Positions 55,381-64,000 of a stretch of DNA of 64,000 nucleotides are shown here, piece by piece (positions within the stretch are counted from its first letter, which is position 1; each line of letters opens with the position of its first letter). The stretch covers positions 188,074,930-188,138,929 of the forward strand of contig OY856188.1 of assembly GCA_963693315.1 (NCBI GenBank), in the 5' to 3' direction. Made by a program: the position numbers and the translations under genes. The DNA comes from Diogma glabrata. Its lineage: Eukaryota > Arthropoda > Insecta > Diptera > Cylindrotomidae. Below the pieces are notes generated by a model. It ran no database searches and was not told the DNA's origin. It saw only the letters and a list, made by a program, of their open reading frames with translations.

Positions 55381-56355
55381 TTTGAAAGGCTTCTACAGAA
55401 AGCTATTTAAAATTAGATAAAGCTTTAAAAATAAACCTTACAAATGTATGATTGTTTTACTCAGTTTTTTTTATATTTCAAAATGTATTGATTTTTACAC
55501 TCTTTTTATGACTATGTTCTGTTACATTACAATCCGTACAGATTTAATTATCTCATAACACTTCTGCAGTTTCAATACCATAATACCCCAAACAGCAATC
55601 ATGGATGAAATGATATGAAAAGTATCAAGCGTTTTTTATTAAATCAAGAGTCAAATGTCTATGATATTTTCATTCAAACCATAAACCTAAATACATATAT
55701 TTACAAATTACAAATACATATCCTTTATTTGTAAATTTAAAAAACTTCATTCATTAATTTTTTCTTATACCTTAAACAACTAACAACAACAACAACAACA
55801 ACAAACTACATTAAATGCATAAATATTTCCATTCACATTTCATACAATAACAAGTATTTAATATAATTTTTCTATTTACTACTACCACACTCATATCCCA
55901 AATGTGATGCGATGCGATAGGATAGATAAAACAAAAATAAGTATGTACTCACGAGTCATCATAGAGTCCTTTTTTTGTATTGGAAAAATATAATAAATAA
56001 TTCTTTATAGTCCGTCTCTGAATTTTTTTTTCTGTTTGTTCAATTTATACCGTTACGGTCTGTTTTGTTTAAAATTGAAAATTTTAACCAATTTTGGGAA
56101 TTTTAATCTGGAAAACTATTATCTTGGGAACGGCGTAACTTACAAACCTGGGGTAAATTTTAATGGAAAGATTTTGCCAAAACTAGGCTCCATCTCTAAA
56201 ATCAATACATAGTAATGGTTCTACGATTTTTAAATGACGATTGAATCTCAAGGTTATGAATCTTAGTGTATAGTAATAGACGAATTTATTTTCACTGGTC
56301 GTGCTCAATAACTATCGCTATTGCACAATATATAAACTATATGAGATATAACGAA
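55381..56355. other. AT-rich stretch with a (CAA)n microsatellite
   Basis: A run of about eight ACA units lies at 55786-55805. No gene is recognised. Confidence 0.6.
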
Positions 56356-57275
56356 AACGACCGGCACTCTCACGGTCGCATTTGTTGAGGTATATCAAAA
56401 AAAATTTCTGTACTTGTGTATTCTAATAATATCTTGGACAAGTTCGTGAATCAGCAAAATCCGACACGTGGTTAAGAAACTAGAGGCTTTTTTCTGAAAA
56501 AAATTGAATTTTTAAAACCGTTATAACGGCCGTTTGGATACTAATATTTCAAAAAATTAACAAATTTAGAATCTTTGGAATCTTTTTTATCAATTTGTTT
56601 TAAAAATAGACCTCTGCAGCTAGAGGTTTCTGAGTGAGCGGCTCCAACAAAAAAGTTTGCAAAAAAAAATTTTGTTTTGAAACAACCGGCACTCTCACGG
56701 TCGCATTTGTAAAGCCAGATCAAAAAACCTTTTCTAAAAATTTGCGTTTTATTAATATCTTGGACAAGTTCGTAAATCAGCCCAATCCAACACATGGTTA
56801 AGAAACTAGAGGCTTTATACTAGAAAAAAACTCTTTTTTAGATCCGTTATAACGGCCGTTTGGATTTAAATCAGTTTCTTTCAAAAAAAGACCTCTGCAG
56901 TTGGAGGTTTCTGAGTGAGCGGCTCCAACAAAAAAGCTTGTAAAACACAAAATGCGTTTGAATCAACCGGCGCTCTCACGGTTGCATTTGTGGAGCCAGA
57001 TCAAAAAACCTTTCTTAAAAATGTGTGTTTTATTAATATCTTGGACAAGTTCGTAAATCAGAAAAATCTGACACATGGTTAAGGAACTATAGGCTTTATA
57101 CTAGAAAAAAAAGTGTTTTTTTCAATCCGTTATAACGGCCGTTTGGATACTAATATTTTTAAAAACTTCATAAATTTAGAATCTGTGGAAACATTTTAAT
57201 CCGTTTCTTATAAATATAAACCTCTGCAGTTAGAGATTTTTGACTTGTTGGCTTCAACAAAAAAGTTTGCAACAA
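56356..57275. repeat. ~300-bp tandem satellite, three units
   Basis: ACCGGC(A/G)CTCTCACGGT starts units at 56360, 56685 and 56966 (periods 325 and 281). Each unit contains TATCTTGGACAAGTTCGT, the palindrome CCGTTATAACGG, and CCTCTGCAG followed by GAGTGAGCGGCTCCAAC in the complete copies. Differences are mostly indels in A/T runs. Confidence 0.9.
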
Positions 57276-58045
57276 TCCCCAACTACAATTTCCAAAAACC
57301 TTATAACAGTCAATGTCAACCTTATAACAGTCAAAAAAATAAAAGATTTGAATAGAAGAAATTAAATTTTTTTTTCTTAGAAATAAACTATTTTGATATT
57401 TTGCAGCAATTGCACGACATATGATATAGAGTAGGTTTGTGTCATAAATTGTCACACACATGTTCTGTGGTAGATTTGATATTTGTTTGTTGCAAAATTG
57501 GATAGATATAATTTTGCTTATAGGTAGCTAATTTTCTTTTTAAAATTTGTTCGATATCTGTTTGAAATTAGTTGGTTTTGTTTAAACTAATCTGATACAT
57601 CAGATTCTACTGGCATACAAAACTGTCTGATCTCGAAATCTACCTATTTCTAGCGGATATACGTGCCGCTTGGACTTTTTTCAGTCCGATGACTAAATCG
57701 GAATTCTGGCGGGCTAGTGATTACCGCATGTCGGACAAAAATGAAACACGATAAAAAACCATTAGTTATTATAAAAAGTTGAGTTGTCCGACAAAAATAT
57801 AGCCGCGTTCGGCCAGTCCGACAAGAAAATGAGAAAAATATTTCAAGAGAACGATACTACAAATTATTTAGTAGTGTTATAAACTAAAATTACTGAATCA
57901 ATCATTTGAAAACATATGCTTAGAAACTTAAATATAACAGAATCGCAATATATGGAAGCATTAAAATACTCCATTGATAAGCAGACTGTTTTTTATAAAA
58001 GAATGAGTAATGAAGTATCAGTGAATACATATAATCAATTTCTCG
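57276..58045. other. Intergenic with GTCCGACAAAA-type words
   Basis: TGTCGGACAAAAATG near 57739, TTGTCCGACAAAAATA near 57788 and AGTCCGACAAGAAAA near 57820 resemble those at 47.8-47.95 kb. No gene is seen. Confidence 0.4.
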
Positions 58046-58345
58046 CAAGTTCAGCAAATTTTTGGGAAAATTTGCCTTGACCCCTTTTAATTTTGATTAT
58101 ATTTTGTTTATAGATAGTCTTTCATAAATAAAAAATACAAGTTCTCTTAGAATTTTTTTTTTCGACCAGGGGTCTTCACAGGGTGCCCCTCAATTTTTTA
58201 TTATTTTGTGATGTGAGTGCATTTTGACGAGCGATTGTAGAAAAACTACTCAATCGATTTTCATAAATGATATGTCGTTGAATAGGTATTAGAACAAAGT
58301 TTTTAAAAATGTACATTGTTAATTTTTTGAAATAATTTCGGAAGT
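58046..58345. repeat. Third, partial copy of the inverted-arm repeat
   Basis: This matches 17-290 in the same orientation and also contains the outer AAGTTCAGCAAATTTTTGGG end seen inverted near 3345-3390. It stops after ATTTTTTGAAATAA, so the inner half is missing. Confidence 0.8.
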
Positions 58346-59404
58346 TTGCGTGTTCTCGTATAAGCTTGAAGATCTGAGCGGTGGATTAGATAAGTTTGTT
58401 TAGATTTTTGTATCGCGTTGTGCGGGAATTACGTGATTCCCGTGGAGGTAGGCCTTATTTTTACCGTTGCAATGGTTTGTATTGGCATTGTATTGCTTAG
58501 AAGTAATGAATGGTTATCAACGGATCGTTTAAAATTTGTCTGGGCGATGGTCCAGTTCGTTTGGGCGGCGGTCCAGTTCGTTTGGATGTGGTACCCGTAT
58601 GTATTTTGGTATGATAACTGCTTTCTGTGCCATTTTGATAGTGTGTAAAAATGTTAGCAAGGTAATGTTATCGTTTGCTATCGGTTGTTTACGTATATTG
58701 GTAGGCGTGTTCGTTTTAAATTATTTGCATATATTTTATTTTACTTAATTTATATATGTGAAAAATTTGTATGTCGTTCCAACTATTCGCCATGTTGAAT
58801 TTAAATTTGACCCGTGTATCAATATAATAATGGTTATGAAGTCGCGTGTACGTTGACTTACAGTAACCGTAATTATTGTTTGTGCTTTGTTTAACCAATA
58901 TTTAATTGAATAGAATCTTTATTTAAATTGAGTGAGGTTAAATTCGACTGGAAAAATTTAATTTAAATTGGTTGAGATTGTATATGAATTCAATTTAATT
59001 TAATCTCACTTGATTTGATTCGATTTTAGAAATTTGATCTATTTGTTTGCACCAAAATATCAGAAATTAATTGAATTTAGCGTACTGACGTTTCGATTAT
59101 GTCAGAGAATTTAATAAAAATTTGTAATAAAAATATGTAATATTGATATTATTTATAATGAAAATATAATAAAAATAAATTGAGATTGTTATAAAATATG
59201 AAAATATTCTAGAAGGTTGTTTCTGACCTTGATTTTAAAATCTTGACTCCAATTTTGCTTTGTATTTCTTTGTTCTGGTATTAGTTTATGGAAGTAATCC
59301 AACTTTGTGTTCCTTGTTGGGTCATCAATTTGTAGTGATTGATTAACCATTTAAAGATGTGAATGGCTGGATTAACATAATTATAATGATAGGAAGGTTG
59401 CTTT
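58346..59404. other. Intergenic, nothing firmly recognised
   Basis: A short GC-richer segment at 58530-58600 repeats GGTCCAGTTCGTTTGG twice. No gene is supported. Confidence 0.45.
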
Positions 59405-59569
59405 GTTGCTTTGTCGGGGTTACCAATTGTAGATGTAAACCTGCGTTGTGTTCCTTGTCGGGGTTACCAATTGTAGGTGTAACCCTGCGTTGTGTTCCTT
59501 GTCGAGGTTACCAATTGTAGATGTAACCCTGCGTTGTGTTCCTTGTCGGGGTTACCAATTGTAGATGTT
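59405..59569. repeat. 44-bp tandem repeat, about four units
   Basis: Units read TTGTCGGGGTTACCAATTGT, AGATGTAACCCTGCGTTGTG, TTCC. The four copies differ at only a few positions. A weaker fifth unit may precede them near 59310. Confidence 0.9.
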
Positions 59570-60009
59570 AGTGATACCAATTCGTAGAGATGATATTTTA
59601 TAGGCGTCGATGACGCCAGCTTGTGGTGAATGGTGTGATGTCGAGATTGCCTGTTTATGAATAGCAAGGTTGGCAAATATCATGATATTTATATAAATAT
59701 CAAAATATCCGATATATATCAGATATATATCCGATATATATCAATTTCTGATATTTATTTTTAAATAAGTTGTTTATGTTAAATATAATAAAATATGTGG
59801 CCCTTTCCACACTCCTTCGTTTCTTGCCTCTTTACCTATAAACTTAATTAGTTAATTTAAATATGGTAACTTCAATTCAGTTTTTATAGGCTTTTCGTCT
59901 ATATCTTATCAAGCCTTTCGTCTATATCTTCGATTGCACAAGTACGCTCGCTCACTTTGTCTTGTTTATTTTGTCAAATTGCATTATCAATACCCACACA
60001 AGTTTATAC

Positions 60010-60725
60010 AACTGCAATGGTCGAGTAGTGGCAGCCATAACTGGACCATTGTTACTGGATGAAAACTTCGAACAATAAATGACTGCCGCGCAAGGGCCAG
60101 AAAAAAACAGCAATGGCGCATACAAGGTTATACAACTGGTCCAGTAATGGTCAATTATTGGCGACCAGTAACTCAACAATGGTCCGGTACTGGCAACCAT
60201 GACTCATAGTACTGGTATCTATGACTCGGCCACTAACATAATTTTATTTGTTGATAACTTCGGACAATAAATGACTGCCATTTATTTTCCAGAGAAAAAA
60301 CAATAATGATCCATACAAGGTTGTACACTGTACAGCTGACCCAGTAACGAACAAATAATGATGACAAGTATTGCAGCAATGGCCGAGAACTGGCAACCAT
60401 GATGGGCCGTTATAAAATTTTATATGTTTCAAATTAAATACAAAATAATTAAAATAAAATAAAAATGTCTTAAGAAAAAAATTCAAAACTTATCCATTTT
60501 TATAAACCGTAGATCGGGTAATTCATTAGTAGTAGTTGTGGCTTAATAACAATAGACAATTACTGTTTACCATTCATGGATCAGTGCTTGGCCATTCAAA
60601 GTTATCTAAATACTAGCTATTTTCTGTTAACCATAGATCGGCCGACGAGTGGTTCTAGTACTGGCACAATAACAAAAGTCAAGTACTGTTAACCATTAAT
60701 GGACCAGTGTTTGACCGTATTTGAA
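60010..60725. repeat. Internal direct duplications in the 1.76-kb hAT
   Basis: A block with ACAATAAATGACTGCC...ATACAAGGTT...ACTGGCAACCATGA occurs at ~60060-60212 and ~60250-60404. A second block with AACC(G/A)TAGATCGG...TACTGTT(T/A)ACCAT occurs at ~60505-60600 and ~60630-60725. Short TCCAGTAATGG/CCATTACTGG words recur throughout. Confidence 0.65.
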
Positions 60726-60889
60726 ATTCTGCAAGACCCTGTTTGGGTAGTAATTCCATTCTGTGTTTGTTTCTGTGTTTCTAAACTGAGATTGAAATAC
60801 ATATTTTGAAAATGGTGTAGATTCAGCTAAAAGCGCCATTACAAATGGAATGAAGTCTGAAATAATTATATTTAAGTAAGGAAGTATAT

Positions 60890-61270
60890 ACTTCTTCTCG
60901 TTGGTGGTTATTCAAACGTTTACCTAAAAATCGATGGTCAAGCATACATTAGCTAGGTGATAAGGTGCATCTAAATACATGTCTTTCAAAGAAATGTCTC
61001 CTTCGATAAAAACGTTTCTTAGCTTCTACAGGTTGCTTTAGTTAAAGATCGACTTTCAGTTTATGCCAAATTTCAACTGCAATAGTCGTTTTATATTTTT
61101 GAGTTCTGTCGAAAGCGACTGCTATTGTCTTTAGATAACACAGCATATGTTAAGCATTTATTACAATATTTATGTCATAAGCTTAGTTATGTCAGGATCT
61201 ATGTCAGCTTATGTTCTTGGCATAGCTGAACCAGATTGCCCTCGATTTGGCACGCATTTTGCGGGCAGTG
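60890..61270 (-). pseudogene. hAT transposase fragment in the 1.76-kb element
   Basis: Minus-strand frames give KTTIA-x-x-VEIWHKLKVDL and then a segment reading LDHRFLGKRLNNHQREE, which matches the (I)ADA-x-E-x-W and LANLLDPRF-x-G-K region of hAT transposases. Multiple stops are present. The equivalent part of the second copy (63677 onward, plus strand) is open a little longer. Confidence 0.55.
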
Positions 61271-61431
61271 CTGCGACTTAACAGTTTTTCCAACTTTAAG
61301 GTAGGAAAAGTTAATACTTTCTTTTTTATAAATATCATGATATATATCAGGGAATAAATATCGTGATATATATCAATGATATATATCGGATATATATCAT
61401 TGATATATATCATGCCAACCTTGATGAATAG

Positions 61432-62099
61432 TATTGAATAGATTAGACGTATCTCTGTATCGCACTACTTATCCTTGTTTGATGTTGTTGTTGTATGATG
61501 CGGTAAAAAGCGTCGTTGTTACACAATATACTTTTGTGTAATCGTAGTACTTGTTTGAATGTGTATTTAACTGATAATATTCCGGATAATACTTGTCGTA
61601 AGAGTTTAACCTTTATTCTGTTTGTTTCAGGTAGTTTCTGCATATGCTGCCGTTGATTAGCTCAGGATTCCAGAATGTTTTAGGCGTGGCTTCCTATGTC
61701 ACGTGAGACCACTTCAATAAAAGGTGAGGCTTTTAATATTTACACAGATATAATTACTACACAGATATAATTACTATGAATAAATGTATGTAGTTACATA
61801 ATACTGATTCTTGTTATTTTTATTTAATCTAGTATGGTTTAGATAGTCAATCATTTTCTTCTGAAGTTAGTACAAGAATGTCTGAGTATGAATTTTGACA
61901 TTTCAATTTGCTGTATGTTTTTACATGCGGCTAGATGTCCAGTTAGCAAATCGTACTGTGGCAACGTCGCCCATTCAAGGTTGTGTCACCGCATACGCGA
62001 TCATGTATTATTTGATTTGGCTGTTCGCCACAAACTCATCAACTCAGTTAACAACTGAGATGGAGCATTAACATTTGCTAGATTAGGTTCTAAAATATT
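61432..62099. other. Intergenic, nothing recognised
   Basis: No motif or repeat structure is supported. A minus open frame at 61443-61643 has no recognised domain. Confidence 0.4.
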
Positions 62100-62540
62100 A
62101 AAGTTATTAACATTCCAAGTAATATTTGAAAGATTGAAATCACCTTTTTCAGAACGTGCTGTAAATTTTCATCTTTTGACGATGGAACACCATGACAAAC
62201 TAAGTTTAATTTCCTTGAATTTTCATTGAATTTATCAAGTTTGGAAAGTACTTTGTTCATTAGAATGTTTTAGATTAATATTATCTTTTTTAACTCAGCA
62301 ATTTGACGATCCTAGTTTTCAACTATATTGTATAATGTAAGAATTTTTGCAAATTTATCATTCATGAAATCTAAACATGAGACAAAGCTTTCCTATTTTT
62401 CACGAAGGATTTTCATTTCATCTAAAAGATTTAACAGCTTAACAGATTTAAAGTCTTCAAGACTATTACTGGTATTATTGATTAAATTTTCATTATAAGT
62501 GTTAGTTGAAACATAAGTACAATCAGAACAAACCCAAAAC
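62100..62540 (-). pseudogene. PHD-finger/coiled-coil ORF1-like fossil of a retroelement
   Basis: The minus strand reads WVCSDCTY (end of a PHD-type zinc finger), then KLLNLLDEMKILREK, a stop, ESFVSCLDFMNDKFAKIL, RQIAELKKI, and SRKLNLVCHGVPSSKDENLQ. This order, zinc finger, coiled coil, then a NLV-x-HGVP segment, is that of ORF1/gag-like proteins of insect LINEs. Several stops are present. Confidence 0.55.
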
Positions 62541-62819
62541 TATAACAAAAAGGGCTTAAGTTTTCATATTTTTCCACATGATAACAAGCTTAGAAAGCGT
62601 TGGAAAACTGCTTTAAAAATGGGAAAAACTTAATCAAATTTTATGCGAGTTTGCTCAGAACATTTTACGAAATCGGATTACTTTCAAGGTACTATATGGT
62701 TGCTATTAATCTACTTAATTTTACATTAATATTACTGTCAATCACATCAGTTATTCATACTTCTAAAATGTATCTAATTTCATTGTTTAGATAAGTACTT
62801 CCAAATGTAGACAATGTTT

Positions 62820-63226
62820 CAATTTTTTTTAAGCTTAGTTTTGTTGCTAAGTATTTTTCATCAGGAGCTTCTGCAACAAATTTTTGAAACTGTTCTTTAG
62901 TAGACAACATCAATGCTTTTTTGGGAACGTAATCTTCATTTTATTTTTTTAAATAAGCACGTAGTTTTAAATATTTGCTTATATCAATTCCTTTTTTTTA
63001 TTTCTAGCATTTTTTTAACCATCGAATAGTGAGACCACATTGTGGAAGCATTCATATTTTTGTCTGTTTTTAATCCACCGAAACACGCAAGTAAAACATT
63101 TTCCGAATAATGGCTGTTGATATTTTTTTCAACACACCAGTCTTCAAATTTTTTGAAGCACGCATTGTTTATTTTTAACGATTTGGTGGGTAATAAGTTT
63201 TCCGATATTAGTTTTGCATTTTCCAC
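62820..63226 (-). pseudogene. Crypton-like tyrosine recombinase fragment
   Basis: The first frame (63226-62984) reads LLPTKSLKINNACFKKFEDW, SENVLLACFGGL and STMWSHYSMVKKMLEIK. After a frameshift it continues IDISKYLKLRAYLKK, a stop, NEDYVPKKALMLSTKEQFQK and VAEAPDEKYLATKL. This matches the N-terminal core-binding domain and the start of the catalytic domain in Crypton-type tyrosine recombinases of insects. The catalytic R-H-R-Y part is missing. Confidence 0.6.
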
Positions 63227-63545
63227 AATATCGGATGGTGTGTGTGTGTAAGACTACTTGAAGGGAAATTTTCTTCCATTTTAAATTTAAATGTGTTTTA
63301 CAAAAAATGTTTTTAGTTGTCAGAAAGTTGTTAGTTGTTTGAAAATTTAAATATAAATATGGATAACATTCTTCTTTAGTATACAAAACTATCGATAGAT
63401 GGCTTTTTTTTATTGAGTTTATATCATGTTGTTTTTAACAAATTCTTAATCTCATGAATGTTTATGTCACTTTACTGCCGCCGTAAAATAAAGAAAATTA
63501 CTTTACAGCCGCTGGCAGATAAAATAAAAATGACGTTATTTTTGC
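63227..63545. other. Intergenic, nothing recognised
   Basis: Short AT-rich stretch before the second hAT copy; no supported feature. Confidence 0.4.
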
Positions 63546-64000
63546 CAAGGTTGGCATGATATATATCAATGATATATATCCGATATATATCATTGATATA
63601 TATCACGATATTTATTCCCTGATATATATCATGATATTTATAAAAAAATAAATAATTAATTATTCCTACCTTAAAGTTGAAAAAACTGTTAACAGTCGCA
63701 GCACTGCTTGCAAAACGCAAGCCAAATCGAGATAACCTGGTTCAGCTATGCCAAGACCATAAAGCTGACATAGATTCTGACAAAACTAATCTTATGGCAA
63801 ACATTGTAATGAATGCTAAACACATGCTTTGTTATCTAAAGACAATAGCAGTCGCTTTAGACAGAACTCAAAGAGATTAAACGACTATTGCCGTTGTAGT
63901 TGAAATTGGGCATAACTGGAAGTCGATCTTAAACTAGAGCAACCTGTAGAAGTTAAGAAGCTTTATCGAAGAAGAGACATGGCTTTAAAATTTTAAATGC
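63546..64000 (+). mobile_element. Second copy of the 1.76-kb hAT family (inverted, cut by window end)
   Basis: It starts CAAGGTTGGCATGATATATA and matches the reverse complement of 61423 leftward through about 60990. An open frame at 63677-63880 encodes LLTVAALLAKRKPNRDNLVQ and LKTIAVALDRTQRD, a hAT transposase piece. The rest is beyond the window. Confidence 0.88.

Larger units (their letters stand above)
59665..61423 (-). mobile_element. Non-autonomous hAT element, 1,759 bp, with TSD
   Basis: Ends are CAAGGTTGGCAAATATCATG and, inverted, CAAGGTTGGCATGATATATA, followed by GATATATATC-rich subterminal repeats. The interior has duplicated blocks and a decayed transposase piece on the minus strand near the right end. 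A second, inverted copy begins at 63546. Confidence 0.9.
59657..61431. other. 8-bp target duplication ATGAATAG of the 1.76-kb hAT
   Basis: ATGAATAG at 59657-59664 and 61424-61431 flank the element exactly. Confidence 0.92.

Overview
The window is AT-rich eukaryotic genomic DNA, most likely from an insect. The evidence is the set of mobile elements (mariner DD34D, Tc1-like, several hAT, jockey-like and R2-type LINEs, a Ty3/Gypsy element, Crypton-like remnants), the very short GT-AG introns (64-107 bp), and a captured gene fragment resembling animal PLAA. The species cannot be named from the sequence. I find no intact single-copy host protein gene. Almost everything recognisable is a transposable element (TE), a TE fossil, a satellite or a small inverted-repeat element (MITE). 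A 200-base run of N (10347-10546) is an assembly gap.

Left part (1-9.7 kb). Two inverted ~560-bp arms (17-577 and 2793-3345) enclose a broken transposase-like gene of a superfamily I cannot name (minus strand) and a LINE reverse transcriptase fossil (plus strand). A third partial copy of the arm lies at 58.05-58.35 kb. A degraded jockey-like LINE fills 4.8-7.9 kb on the minus strand. From 9.7 to 17 kb come a MITE, the gap, a decayed BED-finger hAT element with its CAGTG terminus at 13303, a 57-bp satellite, a structured hairpin and another MITE.

Middle (17.6-29 kb). A minus-strand LINE at 17.7-21.1 kb combines an OTU-type cysteine protease domain, a C2H2 finger, a reverse transcriptase and a C-terminal CCHC plus restriction-like endonuclease (R2-type architecture). 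It is followed by an array of a 14-base motif (GTCCACGGAYGTGA). The stretch 22-29 kb is mostly plain AT-rich DNA with a MITE, a hairpin and a possible spliced non-coding locus.

Centre (29.2-43.2 kb). A 13,978-bp, apparently complete Ty3/Gypsy element has nearly identical ~3.07-kb LTRs, a 4-bp target duplication (ACTT), a primer site matching tRNA-Lys(CUU), uninterrupted gag (with an N-terminal RING-like motif) and pol joined by a probable -1 frameshift. Each LTR carries a decayed piece of a PLAA-like WD40 gene including at least one in-phase intron. The element sits inside a Tc1-like transposase gene whose two halves flank it.

Right part (43-64 kb). This holds a near-intact 1,286-bp mariner with one nonsense codon, a multi-exon remnant of an unnamed gene family, a 1.27-kb near-perfect palindrome, a 3.8-kb hAT with perfect 8-bp target duplications, a MITE, a ~300-bp satellite, a 1.76-kb hAT with perfect 8-bp duplications and a second inverted copy of it at the window end, plus PHD/coiled-coil ORF1-like and Crypton-like fossils.
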